Numbered from the stretch's first letter, positions 26,154-35,260 are shown. The stretch is 64,000 bases of DNA from Prescottella agglutinans (GCF_004011865.1 NZ_RKLP01000004.1:1-64000); one strand, 5' to 3'. Notes: a model not told the origin generated them from the letters alone. Numbers and translations: made by a program.

Positions 26154-26845
26154 TCGAGGCAAGCATCGAACACACGGAACCGTCAGCGCCGGAAGACGGT
26201 CCGAAGATCCTGCGGGATGCCAAGCGCATCTGGCGCAGAGCGGGGGTTCGACGCGCCGACCGCCGCGCCCTGCTCACCGAACTGTCGGACGAACTCACCG
26301 CCGCCGACGCCGACGGCCTACCCACGAGCGCGGTGGTCGGCGAGAATCCGGAAGAGACGCTGCGGGCCTGGGCCGACGAGCGCGGGCTGTCCGGACGGGC
26401 CCTGCGACTCGGCGTCGTCCTGCCGGTAGCGTTCACCGGCATCGCCCTCGGTTTCGCGCTCCTAGCCGTGTTCCTGTTCATCGGGTTCACGAGGAAGAAC
26501 GTCGCCATCGAACCCCCATACCTGATCCTCGGCCTGTATGCAGTGACGGCGCTGCTCGCGTATCTGCTCGCCGTCACAGGCACGTTCATCGTCCTGCGAC
26601 AGGTAGGCGATCCGCGGTCGGGAAGCACCGCCCGGTGGCTCGCCGCCACCCTGCCCGCCGGCGCCGCGGTGGCAACGGCGGCGGGTGTCGGCGTCGCACG
26701 CCTTCTCGGATTCACGACCGAACCGGAAACGTTCGTCGCGACGATCGGCATCGTCTGCGTCGCGCTCGCCGTGACCGCAACCGTTGCCCGCTACTTGGCT
26801 ACCCGCCCGCGCGCGGCGAGCGAGTTGAGCACGGCTGCCGCCTGA
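26150..26845 (+). CDS. PadR-coupled membrane protein (HAAS-like signalling domain)
   Basis: A 231-residue protein with a soluble helical N-terminus (about 1-80, LLTELSDELTAADADGLPTSAVVGENPEETLRAWADERG). Four hydrophobic segments follow. The N-terminal helices resemble the HAAS domain that accompanies PadR regulators in Gram-positives; function unknown. It overlaps padR by 4 bp, so the two form an operon. Its last 55 bp overlap the convergent gene ending at 26791, so antisense interference between the two operons is possible. Confidence 0.72.
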   Translation: MIEASIEHTEPSAPEDGPKILRDAKRIWRRAGVRRADRRALLTELSDELTAADADGLPTSAVVGENPEETLRAWADERGLSGRALRLGVVLPVAFTGIALGFALLAVFLFIGFTRKNVAIEPPYLILGLYAVTALLAYLLAVTGTFIVLRQVGDPRSGSTARWLAATLPAGAAVATAAGVGVARLLGFTTEPETFVATIGIVCVALAVTATVARYLATRPRAASELSTAAA

Positions 26846-27798
26846 TCCGCGCCGTCGACGGTGACGGTGAACTTGGATCCGTCACCGCGAGTCACGCGCA
26901 GCGCCGCGCCGGGGCGCACGAGCAGACCGACACCGTCGGGACCGACGCGGTAGCCGATGCCGCCGAAGCGGTTGATCAGCCCGATCTTCACGACGTCGGC
27001 GCGGGCGATCTCGTCGAGCGGGATCCGCCTGCGCCCGCCGGTGAGGACGTAGCGTGTCTCGAGCCCGCGGCCGTCCACCACGACGTGCACGGGCGCGAGG
27101 GCTAGCCCCATCAGCAGCGCGCCGACGACCGCGGCGACGAGCAGCATCGGCACCGCGTCCTCGGACGACGCCCAGACGACGGACACCACGATGACGATCG
27201 GCACCAGCGCGAGCACCACGGCGAGCCATCGCGGCATGGCCGCCGTTCCCGTCCACACGACGGTCTCCGTGTCGGCGAGATTCATCCGTGCCGCATCCGA
27301 CGGCGGGGCCACTGCGACCGCCCCCACCGGATCGGGGCGCCCGACCAGAGCGGACCCGGCAACCGCCGCGACGATTCCGACGAGCACCGCCGGCACCAGC
27401 CACCATCCGGCGAACGAGGCCTCGGCCGCGTCGGTGAGTCCGCGCTGGGCGGCGAGCATGCCGACCGGCAGCACCGCGACCGCGGTGCCGGTACCGGACG
27501 CGATCGCGGCCCCCATCCGGGCCGCACGCACGTCGCGCCGCGTGAGCAGCAACAGAATTCCGCCGAGGAGCACCGCAAAGGCCAGACCCATCAGTGGCGA
27601 CCACTGCGCCGCGGCGCGTGAGGCGAAACCGTCCGCGGCCCCACCCGGCCCGAAGTGGACGGCGACCGGATCGGGCAGGTCACCGGCCCATGCCGTGAGC
27701 ACGGCGATCGCACCCGCCGCCGCCACGAGGGGCGCGCCCATCGCACCCGCGAACCCCCGCAACCACGAAACCCTCTGCGCCGGAATCGAGTCGGTCAT
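26791..27798 (-). CDS. Multi-spanning membrane protein with DUF1648-like N-terminus and PH-like C-terminus
   Basis: A 335-residue membrane protein. The first segments follow the DUF1648 pattern (a hydrophobic helix, then LPDPVAVHFGPGGAADGFASR at about 40-60). Six or so hydrophobic segments are seen, ending in a beta-rich C-terminal domain (VVDGRGLETRYVLTGGRRRIPLDEIARADVVKI) that resembles bacterial PH-like domains. ATG 27798 overlaps the gntR stop by 4 bp. GntR/YtrA-type regulators are often co-transcribed with such proteins, which are thought to help sense envelope stress. The substrate or ligand is unknown. Confidence 0.76.
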   Translation of the reverse strand: MTDSIPAQRVSWLRGFAGAMGAPLVAAAGAIAVLTAWAGDLPDPVAVHFGPGGAADGFASRAAAQWSPLMGLAFAVLLGGILLLLTRRDVRAARMGAAIASGTGTAVAVLPVGMLAAQRGLTDAAEASFAGWWLVPAVLVGIVAAVAGSALVGRPDPVGAVAVAPPSDAARMNLADTETVVWTGTAAMPRWLAVVLALVPIVIVVSVVWASSEDAVPMLLVAAVVGALLMGLALAPVHVVVDGRGLETRYVLTGGRRRIPLDEIARADVVKIGLINRFGGIGYRVGPDGVGLLVRPGAALRVTRGDGSKFTVTVDGADQAAAVLNSLAARGRVAK

Positions 27799-28145
27799 GT
27801 CATCTCCCTCTTCACCAGGTCGAGCAGGTCGGCCGCGCTCATGCCGTGCCGCTTCGCTTCCGTGACGAGTCCACGGACCGCGTCCAGCAACCGACTCGTG
27901 GCGGAGGCGTCCGCGGCCACCACGGCGCCGCGACCGCGTCGCAGTTCGATCAGCCCCTCGTCGCGCAGCAGTTGGTACCCGCGGAGCACGGTGTGGACGT
28001 TGACGTCCAGCGACGCCGCTAGGTCGCGCGCGGAGGGCAACCGCTCCCCTGCCGTGACGGAACCGTCGGCGATCGCGCCGCGCACGGACGCGGCGAACTG
28101 CTCGTACAGCGGCACGGCGGACGACTGATCGATACGGATGAGCAC
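27795..28145 (-). CDS. GntR family regulator, YtrA-type
   Basis: A 116-residue regulator consisting of a GntR winged helix (PLYEQFAASVRGAIADGSVTAGERLPSARDLAASLDVNVHTVLRGYQLLRDEGLIELRRGRGAVV, residues 12-76) and only a short C-terminal helix pair, as in the YtrA subfamily that lacks a large ligand domain. GTG 28145 is the start. A near-perfect palindrome at 28158-28180, 12 bp upstream, is its probable operator, so the gene and the coupled membrane-protein gene should be autorepressed. Confidence 0.88.
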   Translation of the reverse strand: MLIRIDQSSAVPLYEQFAASVRGAIADGSVTAGERLPSARDLAASLDVNVHTVLRGYQLLRDEGLIELRRGRGAVVAADASATSRLLDAVRGLVTEAKRHGMSAADLLDLVKREMT

Positions 28146-28157
28146 ACACCCACCATA

Positions 28158-28180
28158 TTGTTCTAGTTCAAATAGAACAA
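28158..28180. promoter_or_regulatory. Palindromic GntR/YtrA operator
   Basis: TTGTTCTA (28158-28165) and TAGAACAA (28173-28180) are perfect inverted repeats separated by GTTCAAA. The site lies between the gntR start and the end of the molybdopterin enzyme gene, and it is much AT-richer than its surroundings. It probably overlaps the gntR promoter. Confidence 0.72.
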
Positions 28181-28181
28181 G

Positions 28182-30479
28182 TCAGAGCGGAGGGTCGAAC
28201 GCCTTGATCGGGGGCAGCGCGCCGTCGAAGTGCTCGATCTGCACCAGCACGTGCTGGCCGGTACAGCCGTGCGACAGCCGCGAACTCCCGATGTCGGCGG
28301 TGAGCACGTTGGGGTTGCCGTGCACGCACATCGAGTCGGGGTCGGACGGGTCGAGCGGGTCGTACCAGGCTCCGGTCGACAACTGCACCACCCCGGGGCG
28401 GACGCCGTCGTCGAGCACGACGCCGGCGAGGCAGGCTCCGCGGTCGTTGAACACCCGGACCACGTCGCCGGCCGCGAGACCCCGATCGGCGGCATCGTCG
28501 GGATGTATGCGGATCGGTTCGCGCCCGCGGATCTTCGACGCCTGACTGGTCGCGCCGTGGTCGAGTTGTCCGTGGAGGCGGGTCCGAGGTTGGTTCGCGA
28601 TCAGGTGCAGCGGAAACTGCTGCGCGCGCTGCCCGCCCAGCCACTCGTCGGGTTCGTACCAGCGCGGGTGTCCGGCGCAGTCGTCGTAGCCGAACTGGTC
28701 GATGTCGGCTGAGAAGATCTCGATGCGCCCGCTCGGCGTGGTCAGGGGATTGCGCCGCGGGTCGTCCCGGAACTCCGAGAACAGCGACAGCCCGTCCTCG
28801 GTGCGCATCCGCACATGTCCGCGCCGCCAGAACTCGCCGAACGAGGGCGCCTCCAGGTGCGCCGGGTCCGTCCGCACGAATCCGCGCCACTGCTCGTACA
28901 GGTGCTCGATCCACTGCTGCGCGGTGCGGCCCTCGGTGAAGCGTTCCCCGAATCCCAACCGGTGCGCGAGCGCCGAAAACGTGTCGTAGTCGTCGCGCGC
29001 GTCGGCGTGCCGGGGCGCCGCCTGGTGCATGGCGACCAGCAGCGGATCGTTGCGGGTGCACGCGAGATCGTTGCGTTCGAGCGACGTGGTCGACGGGATC
29101 ACGATGTCGGCGTGCCGGGCCATCGGCGTCCAGTACGGCTCGTGCACGACGATCGTGTCCGGTCGAGCCAGCGCCCGCCGCAGCCGGGCCAGGTCCTGGT
29201 GGTGGTGGAACGGATTGCCGCCGGCCCAGTAGACCAGGCGGGTGTCCGGGAAGGTGAGGCGCCGGCCGTCGAAGTCGAACTCCTCCCCCGGGTGCAGCAG
29301 CAGATCCGCGATCGCGGCCACCGGGATGAGGTCGGGCACCGGGTTGCTGCCCTGGAACAGCGTCGGCAGCGGGTACGGCACCGGGGCCAGTCCGGGCTCG
29401 TTCATCGACCCGTAGCCGTGGCCGAATCCGCCTCCGGGAAGCCCGATCTGGCCGAGCATCGCGGCGAGCGTCACACCCATCCACGGAGCCTGCTCGCCGT
29501 ACCGGACGCGCTGCAGCGACCAGGTCACGGTGACCATCGTGCGACTGGCAGCCATCCGGCGGGCCAACGCGGTGATCTGCTCCGCCGGCACCCCCGACAG
29601 CGCCGACGCCCACTCCGGCGACTTGGGGACGCCGTCGTCGTCCCCGAGCAGGTAGCGCTCGAACCGGTCGTAGCCGACGCAGTACCGGTCGAGGAAGTCC
29701 TTGTCGTGCAGCCCCTCCGAGGCCAGGACGTGCGCGAGGCCGAGCATGATCGCGACGTCGGATCCCGGGATCGGCGCGATCCACTCGCACCGCCCGTGCA
29801 CGTCGTCGCGCAGGGGGCTGATCGAGACCACCTCGCCGCCCCGCTCACGCAGCCGGTCGAGACCGCTGCGGGTCGGGTGTTCACTGGTACCGCCGCCGTT
29901 GACTGCGGTGTTCTTCAGCGGCACTCCGCCGAAGCACACCATCAGATCGGTGTGGGCGGCGATGACGTCCCAGTTGGTGGAGCGGGCGAACAGCTTCCAG
30001 TGCGTGCCCACGACGCGCGGCATGATCACGCCGGTCGCGCCGAGCGAATAGGTGTGCACCGAGCGGGTGTAGCCGCCGAGCATGTTGAGGAACCGGTGCA
30101 CCTGACTCTGCGCGTGGTGGAACCGGCCCGCGCTGGCCCAGCCGTAGGAGCCGCCGAAGATCGCGCGGTTGCCGTGCTCATCGACGACGCGGCGAAGTTC
30201 CCGCGCCAGCAGGTCCAGCAGTTCGTCCCACGACACGGCCACGAACTCGTCGGCGCCGCGCAGGTCGGACGGGCCGGGGCCGGATTCGAGCCAGCCCCGC
30301 CGGACCGCCGGTCCGGTGATGCGGGAGCGGTGCCGCACCGACCCGGGCAGATTCCCCAGGATCGGCGACGGATCGGAGTCCCCCGCGTACGGATGTACGG
30401 CGCTCACGTCACCGTCGACGGACTCCACCTCGAACATGCCCCAGTGCGCCATGTGCTGGTACCGGCCCTCAGAACTCAC
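28182..30479 (-). CDS. Molybdopterin-dependent oxidoreductase of the DMSO/biotin-sulfoxide reductase type
   Basis: A protein of about 765 residues with the fold of BisC/TorA/DorA. The N-terminus GRYQHMAHWGMFE matches the family. There is no Fe-S cluster-binding cysteine set. A serine in VHTYSLGATG (about residue 145) is placed as the molybdenum ligand of DMSO-reductase-type enzymes. The C-terminal beta-barrel binds the second pterin (LHLIANQPRTRLHGQLDHG). Likely reaction: reduction of an S- or N-oxide such as biotin sulfoxide or methionine sulfoxide. There is no clear Tat signal, so it is probably cytoplasmic. Start is GTG 30479 or 30512. No molybdenum-cofactor genes are nearby. Confidence 0.85.
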   Translation of the reverse strand: MSSEGRYQHMAHWGMFEVESVDGDVSAVHPYAGDSDPSPILGNLPGSVRHRSRITGPAVRRGWLESGPGPSDLRGADEFVAVSWDELLDLLARELRRVVDEHGNRAIFGGSYGWASAGRFHHAQSQVHRFLNMLGGYTRSVHTYSLGATGVIMPRVVGTHWKLFARSTNWDVIAAHTDLMVCFGGVPLKNTAVNGGGTSEHPTRSGLDRLRERGGEVVSISPLRDDVHGRCEWIAPIPGSDVAIMLGLAHVLASEGLHDKDFLDRYCVGYDRFERYLLGDDDGVPKSPEWASALSGVPAEQITALARRMAASRTMVTVTWSLQRVRYGEQAPWMGVTLAAMLGQIGLPGGGFGHGYGSMNEPGLAPVPYPLPTLFQGSNPVPDLIPVAAIADLLLHPGEEFDFDGRRLTFPDTRLVYWAGGNPFHHHQDLARLRRALARPDTIVVHEPYWTPMARHADIVIPSTTSLERNDLACTRNDPLLVAMHQAAPRHADARDDYDTFSALAHRLGFGERFTEGRTAQQWIEHLYEQWRGFVRTDPAHLEAPSFGEFWRRGHVRMRTEDGLSLFSEFRDDPRRNPLTTPSGRIEIFSADIDQFGYDDCAGHPRWYEPDEWLGGQRAQQFPLHLIANQPRTRLHGQLDHGATSQASKIRGREPIRIHPDDAADRGLAAGDVVRVFNDRGACLAGVVLDDGVRPGVVQLSTGAWYDPLDPSDPDSMCVHGNPNVLTADIGSSRLSHGCTGQHVLVQIEHFDGALPPIKAFDPPL

Positions 30480-30512
30480 GGGCACAAGTCTGCCAGCGGG
30501 ACGCGGAGGCAC

Positions 30513-31039
30513 GAGAAGAACGCCAACTCAGGCTATCGCCTGGCCTTCCGCCGTCGTGGGCGGCGGTTACTGGTCCGGTCTCGGTGAATGCACTGGCCGA
30601 CTCGGCATACAGAATGGTGACGGTTCCCTACACGCCGGTCCCGACATTTCTCCAGTGCACCCGGCCCTTCCGTCAGTCCACCAATCGACAGGAACACCCA
30701 CATGCGGAGCCGTGGGCTCCGACGCAAGCCGACCTCCCCGGGCAGTCTCTCACTGCCGAACACCGGAAGCGCTGCCGAAACAACCGATCCGATGTAGCCT
30801 AGGCCGACACGCCAGACGCGTGCAGAATCGACGCTAGGCACTTCTGGCTGATCACGCCAAGGCCCTCAGGGCGACACGTTAGAGCACTAACTGACATACA
30901 CGATTTGCCGCCCGCACGCCCGGAGAAACATGTGGACCCATGCTGAAATCTGGGCGCTGCACATCCCGCGAACGATGCTGGTGTAAGTTCCCGTAGCGGC
31001 GCCGCGTCGGCGGTGCTGGACTTGAGAATCGGGGAGGGT
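30513..31039. other. Gene-free left flank of the HEPN-ATPase island
   Basis: About 530 bp between the molybdoenzyme and the HEPN gene. Open frames here lack ribosome sites and recognisable domains. Base composition shifts from chromosomal GC-rich to a more mixed composition towards 30880, so the left edge of the acquired segment probably lies within it. No tRNA or direct repeat was found. Confidence 0.5.
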
Positions 31040-31555
31040 ATGCCGACGCTGTCGACCGCGGATGAACTGCTCTTGAGCATTGCTGGCGCAAAGTCAACCG
31101 CAATTTCAAGCATTCCGAACTTCATTGGAAAAGGATTCAATTCGGCCAAGCTAATCTCGCAGGTCACTTCAGACAGGTTCGACCTAGCGGGCGAGCACCT
31201 TCGGATCGGCGACTACTTCTTTAGGCAGGGGGAGTTCAGGGCTTCAATCAGCCGACATTACTACGCAATGTACCATTCCGCTCGAGCGGTGGTGTTTGCA
31301 GTAGTTCAGGGCGATGATTTTCAGCAGCACTCAGTTCTTCCAAACAATCTGCCCGGGGACTTACCCCCGTCGAAAGCTGCGGCGCCCTGGCGGGATGAGC
31401 TGACAAAGGCTCGGCTCACTCGAAATCAGGCGGACTACGACCTGTATCCACTATCGAAAGAAAAATGGGAGCACGACGCGCGAAATCTGGCTGCGATCGC
31501 CCCACTCTTCGTATCAGCATTTTCAGACTACGCATTGGATAAGGGTTTGGTTTAA
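31040..31555 (+). CDS. HEPN-domain protein, probable ribonuclease-type effector
   Basis: A 171-residue helical protein. The core ASISRHYYAMYHSARAVVF (about residues 68-86) matches HEPN domains of the UPF0332-like group. It contains R-x6-H (Arg72 to His79), compatible with the R-x4-6-H metal-independent RNase motif. HEPN proteins act as RNA-cutting toxins or abortive-infection effectors. ATG 31040 follows GGGGAGGG; an in-frame GTG at 31013 is less likely. The stop is one base before the ATPase start, so the two are one operon. Codon use is clearly lower in GC than the neighbours, indicating transfer. Confidence 0.75.
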   Translation: MPTLSTADELLLSIAGAKSTAISSIPNFIGKGFNSAKLISQVTSDRFDLAGEHLRIGDYFFRQGEFRASISRHYYAMYHSARAVVFAVVQGDDFQQHSVLPNNLPGDLPPSKAAAPWRDELTKARLTRNQADYDLYPLSKEKWEHDARNLAAIAPLFVSAFSDYALDKGLV

Positions 31556-31556
31556 T

Positions 31557-33197
31557 ATGTCAAGCAACTCGATGGATCTGATACGGCCGACACTCGACGG
31601 TGCCGGCATCGTCGCTTTGGAAATTCAGGAACGAGAGTTCCCAGGCGAGCACTGGGTAATTATTACGGTTGACCCCAAGTCAGTTGCACTCGGCCAAAGT
31701 CTTGCGGGAGAATTGGAAAAGCGACTTCTCCGTGGCGACGAATCATCGATTACCGTATTGTTCCGAGGGGCTATCCACGACTCTACCGATGCGGAAGATT
31801 CACAGTCTGGCGGTAAGCTGGCCGATCCTGCAGTCGATCGCCTAATTCAGCTTCTCGAAGCGCGTTCGCGCACCTCCGATGCTGTCCCCAGTTTGAAGTA
31901 CATGGAGGACCCAAGGGCGAGTTTGCCGGCAATCGGATCTTCTAGACATCACCTTATCTATGGACGTCGCGGCGTGGGCAAGACTGCGCTCTTGCTTGAA
32001 GTTAAGCGGCAAGCCGAAGAAGCCGGCCATGTTGTGGTCTGGCTCAATTCACATACCATTCGGCGCCTAAATGCCGATGAGGCATTTTCGGTAGTCGTCG
32101 AATCGATTCTTGAGGCAGTGGTTATTCGAGCTGGCTCAAGTGAATCGTCGGCAATTTCCGTGTTGGACCAACTGCGGCAAACAATATCCGAATCCACCGA
32201 TTCGGGGGCGACCGCCGTTAGCAAGATTCCCGAGATGAATCGAACCCTGCGCAGGGTGCTAAGAACTGATCTGCTGAGGCTGTTCGTCTTCCTGGATGAT
32301 TTCTACTTGTTGGATTCGACAGTCCAGCCGTATCTACTGGACCACGTTGCTAGCGTATTGCGCGATTGTGATGCATGGATGAAAATCGCAAGCATCGAGC
32401 GTTTGACGCGCCCCTTCGAAGTATCGACTAAAGTCGGAATTGAATCGCCTCATGATGCACTGATTGTGGATCTCGACGTCACATTGGAGAACCCCAGCAC
32501 TGCGCAAAACTTCCTTGAATCAGTACTTGAGTCGTACCTTTCCACTGCCGGCATTAAGTCGGCTAGGAAGATTGCAAAGATCCAGGCCCTGGGACGGCTG
32601 GTCCTCGCGTCGGGTGGCGTACCTCGAGACTACCTGAACCTGTTTTCTGCTTCGATTCTTGCTGCTCGCGACCGCAGCTCACAGGCGGCGGAAATCGGGA
32701 AAGAAGATGTTGCGGTTGCTGCAGGAAGGTACTCAAGAAGTAAGAAGCGCGACCTTGAACAGGATGTTATGGAAGAGAGTTCAGCGATCATCATCTCCGC
32801 TCTGGAGGATGTGAAATCTCAGGCGAAGGACTCGGGAACCACGTATTTCAAGGTTGATATTGCACAAAAGACGCATCCGGGGTATGAGATATTGGCCGAT
32901 CTTGTGGATCTGAGATTTGCACACTTGGTTCAGTCATCGATTTCTGATCAGCATCGCGCTGGCGTGAAGTATGAGGCATATGTGCTTGCATTGAGTGAGT
33001 ACACCGAGGTTAGACTTCATCGCGGCCTGGACATTCTCGATATCGAAAATGGGCAGTGGCTGTGGCAGAAGACAGGAAAGGCGGGTACGTCTACAAAACT
33101 TACAGCCACAAATTTTCGCGACAAGTTGCGCCTCGCTCCACTCCTCGATCTTGACCGACTTGCGAAGTTCGCTAATACCGTCGAAGAATCTCCGTAG
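31557..33197 (+). CDS. P-loop (STAND/AAA-like) ATPase partnered with the HEPN protein
   Basis: A 546-residue protein. The N-terminal ~115 residues form an uncharacterised alpha/beta region. The NTPase module has Walker A GRRGVGKTALL (136-146), Walker B LFVFLDDFY (242-250) and an arginine-rich IERLTRPFEVS (about 282-292). A winged-helix-like region with YFKVDIAQKTHPGYEILADLV (about 433-453) follows. Its organisation recalls STAND/KAP-like ATPases of defence systems, in which the ATPase senses infection and frees a toxic effector. It is tightly coupled to the HEPN gene. No known named system is recognised with certainty. Confidence 0.72.
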   Translation: MSSNSMDLIRPTLDGAGIVALEIQEREFPGEHWVIITVDPKSVALGQSLAGELEKRLLRGDESSITVLFRGAIHDSTDAEDSQSGGKLADPAVDRLIQLLEARSRTSDAVPSLKYMEDPRASLPAIGSSRHHLIYGRRGVGKTALLLEVKRQAEEAGHVVVWLNSHTIRRLNADEAFSVVVESILEAVVIRAGSSESSAISVLDQLRQTISESTDSGATAVSKIPEMNRTLRRVLRTDLLRLFVFLDDFYLLDSTVQPYLLDHVASVLRDCDAWMKIASIERLTRPFEVSTKVGIESPHDALIVDLDVTLENPSTAQNFLESVLESYLSTAGIKSARKIAKIQALGRLVLASGGVPRDYLNLFSASILAARDRSSQAAEIGKEDVAVAAGRYSRSKKRDLEQDVMEESSAIIISALEDVKSQAKDSGTTYFKVDIAQKTHPGYEILADLVDLRFAHLVQSSISDQHRAGVKYEAYVLALSEYTEVRLHRGLDILDIENGQWLWQKTGKAGTSTKLTATNFRDKLRLAPLLDLDRLAKFANTVEESP

Positions 33198-33260
33198 TGG
33201 GGCTCTTCAAGAGTTGGAGCGAAGTTCACGGCGCGCGACTCCACCGCAGATCCGGACGGG

Positions 33261-33620
33261 TGTCGCTGCCCGGGGTGCGGCGCAGTCGGCCGGGATCGGC
33301 ACACGATCGTGCGGGTAGTGACGGACCTGCCCGTGGTTGGACTCCCACCAATCCTACTGGTTAAGGCTCCAGCCTTCCACTGCGCGCATGCTTGGTGTGA
33401 GCGAGAAGCGTTCCCTTACAACACAGATCGGCTCGCCTCCACTGGGGCGTCGACCTCTCGGCGATATGTTCGTTATGTGCTGCGGCGGTTGATGGTCGAC
33501 CGCACGTCGTCGCCGCTGTCGTCGCCAGGGAGCCCGGTGCGTCCTTGGACACATTCGACACGATCATGGTCGACGCCACCACAAGGATCGTCGGCATCCG
33601 CCCTGTTTTCAGGTTGTGGC
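33261..33620 (+). pseudogene. ISL3-family transposase remnant
   Basis: Frame from 33261 reads CRCPGCGAVGR...[23 protein letters not shown]...CEREAFPY, the zinc-finger and start of ISL3 transposases. After a frameshift near 33505 the match continues as [19 protein letters not shown] and [10 protein letters not shown]. The DDE catalytic part, inverted repeats and start codon are missing, so it is a dead fragment. Confidence 0.7.
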
Positions 33621-33624
33621 GCAG

Positions 33625-33770
33625 TGCTATCTGAAGACCTCGATCGTGATCACTACCAACCGCGGCGTCGGCGAATGGAGCGACGTCCTCGGCGACACCA
33701 CCGCGCTGCGGCCACGCTCGACCGACTCCCGCACGGTTGCGGACACCGACGAGTACCGCTGTACATACGA
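33625..33770 (+). pseudogene. IS21-family istB (helper ATPase) remnant
   Basis: [23 protein letters not shown] is the IstB-like C-terminal motif. A frameshift then moves the match to [13 protein letters not shown] and back to DTDEYR. Only about 45 codons of the ~260-codon gene remain. It directly follows the ISL3 fragment, so two different IS remnants were joined by deletion. Confidence 0.65.
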
Positions 33771-33808
33771 AAACACCCCACACCTCTCCGGTGCGGGGTG
33801 TTTTCGTA
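33766..33808. terminator. Strong hairpin between IS remnants and hemQ fragment
   Basis: TACGAAAACACCCCACACC pairs with GGTGCGGGGTGTTTTCGTA, one mismatch, around a short TCTCC loop, with a T4 run in the right arm. It is a likely terminator for plus-strand transcripts from the island. Confidence 0.7.
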
Positions 33809-33814
33809 TCGGAT

Positions 33815-34003
33815 GAGGGCAGCGATTTGACCAACTGCTCGACGCTCACGCGTGGACCGCTGAAGAACGGGATCTCCTCGCGCACGTGCATGCGGGCCTC
33901 GGTGGCGCGCAGATCGCGCATGAGGTCGACGATGCGGTCCAGCTCGGAAGCCTCGAACGCGAGGATCCACTCGTAGTCGCCGAGCGTGAACGCGGGCACC
34001 GTG
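33815..34003 (-). pseudogene. Second, diverged copy of the hemQ 3' end
   Basis: The minus strand encodes [20 protein letters not shown]...[14 protein letters not shown], matching the last 62 residues of the intact HemQ at 35261-35956 with six substitutions. The DNA is about 90 percent identical by eye. The rest of the gene and the normal stop codon are missing. The divergence is too high for a recent tandem copy. Confidence 0.85.
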
Positions 34004-34025
34004 TCCCCGGTGGCCCCACCGGCCG

Positions 34026-35147
34026 CTACTTGAGCTTGAGCTCTGCCACCACACCGGCGTGATCCGACGCCCACAGCGGTGCTGGCGCCCCACGGAACGG
34101 GTTCGCGCCGACTTGCGTCGCCTTCTTGGCCTGCCAGTCACCCTTGGTCAACACCAGGTCGATTCGGGTGGCGTTCTCCGAGACCGGGTTGGTCAGCAGC
34201 TCGTTCTGGCAGCAGGTCGGCCCGGGCGCGTTGCGAGTGGCCGCGGGCCAGGCGTCGACGAGACCCCCGGCGACCAGGTTCGCGTAGGTCGGTGTGGTCG
34301 ATCCGCCTGCGTCGGAGTTGAAGTCACCGACGGCGATCACCGGCAGCGGACTCGTGTTGACGATGGCCAGCGCCTCGGACCCCTGCGCGACCTGGATCGC
34401 CGGCGCCGGGGACTCGGTTTCGAGGTGGGTGTTGAAGAAACGGAACGACGCACCGTTGACGGTCGCGTCGACCGATGTCCAGCCGCGAGTGAACGTGACC
34501 GGCTGACCGGTCACCGTCGGCACGGTGAGCTGGGCGGCGTAGCGGCCGTCGGCCGGGTTCGAGGTAGTGACGCCGGCGCGCGCCAGGATCACGTCCCGGT
34601 CGGTGAGCCGGATGTCCGACAGCGGCAGCCCCACCGCCGGATTGACCGGCGCGGCCGGGTCCAGGTAGGGCGCCTCGACGTCCGCGTTCGTGGATGTCGA
34701 GACCACCGTGTAGTTCAGGCCGCGTTCGGCCAGCTCGCCCTGCAGGATCGTGAGGAAGTCCTGGAACACCGTGGTGGCGTTGGGGCCGGTGAGATCGGAG
34801 GGTGTCTGCGTCCGCCAGAGCGAGACCTCCTGCAGGCCAACCAGGTCCGGGCCGTTCGCGGCAATCTCGTCGGCCAGCGCCTCGGCACGGGCCGGGAAGT
34901 CAGTGGCGATCACGTTGGCCCGGGCCTGGGTGACGGCCTCGACGAACTGCTGGAAGGTCGTCGAGGTCACGATGTCGGTCAGTCCCGTACCCAGGTACAG
35001 GTTCCGGGTCATGACGGTGACCTTCTTGTTGTTCGGTTCGCCGCCCGGTTTCGCTCCCGCCGCGGGCAGTGCGACGCCGGCGAACAGGGCCAGGAACGCA
35101 AAAAGGACGGCGAGACGCCGTCCTGTGCTGGTGATGCGATTCGACAT
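34026..35147 (-). CDS. Secreted endonuclease/exonuclease/phosphatase-family protein
   Basis: A 373-residue protein with a Sec signal peptide ([20 protein letters not shown]...AAGAKPGG). The EEP fold motifs are present: [22 protein letters not shown] (metal Glu), RFFNTHLE (His), [10 protein letters not shown] (Asp/Asn) and the terminal [11 protein letters not shown] (Asp-His). Members cleave nucleic acids, lipid headgroups or phosphoinositides; the substrate is open. ATG 35147 has a GGGAGGA ribosome site. It is inserted between intact hemQ and the diverged hemQ fragment, so it probably arrived by transfer. Confidence 0.87.
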   Translation of the reverse strand: MSNRITSTGRRLAVLFAFLALFAGVALPAAGAKPGGEPNNKKVTVMTRNLYLGTGLTDIVTSTTFQQFVEAVTQARANVIATDFPARAEALADEIAANGPDLVGLQEVSLWRTQTPSDLTGPNATTVFQDFLTILQGELAERGLNYTVVSTSTNADVEAPYLDPAAPVNPAVGLPLSDIRLTDRDVILARAGVTTSNPADGRYAAQLTVPTVTGQPVTFTRGWTSVDATVNGASFRFFNTHLETESPAPAIQVAQGSEALAIVNTSPLPVIAVGDFNSDAGGSTTPTYANLVAGGLVDAWPAATRNAPGPTCCQNELLTNPVSENATRIDLVLTKGDWQAKKATQVGANPFRGAPAPLWASDHAGVVAELKLK

Positions 35148-35260
35148 ACTGGGTCCTCCCGTGCTGGTCGGTGACCTGAACATCACGAGGAGGTTCTCAC
35201 ATCGCGGGCGGTCGACGACCGGAAACGGATCGATCACGATCCGGCCGCCGACCGACGCGA

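Noticed and set aside
30533-30841. A 102-codon minus-strand gene upstream of the molybdoenzyme
   Set aside because: It has no ribosome site or domain, and composition is unlike the neighbouring genes.
33309-33830. A 173-codon intact gene
   Set aside because: Only its first part makes sense (ISL3 zinc-finger region). The rest changes frame relative to transposase and IstB matches, so it is a pseudogene mosaic.
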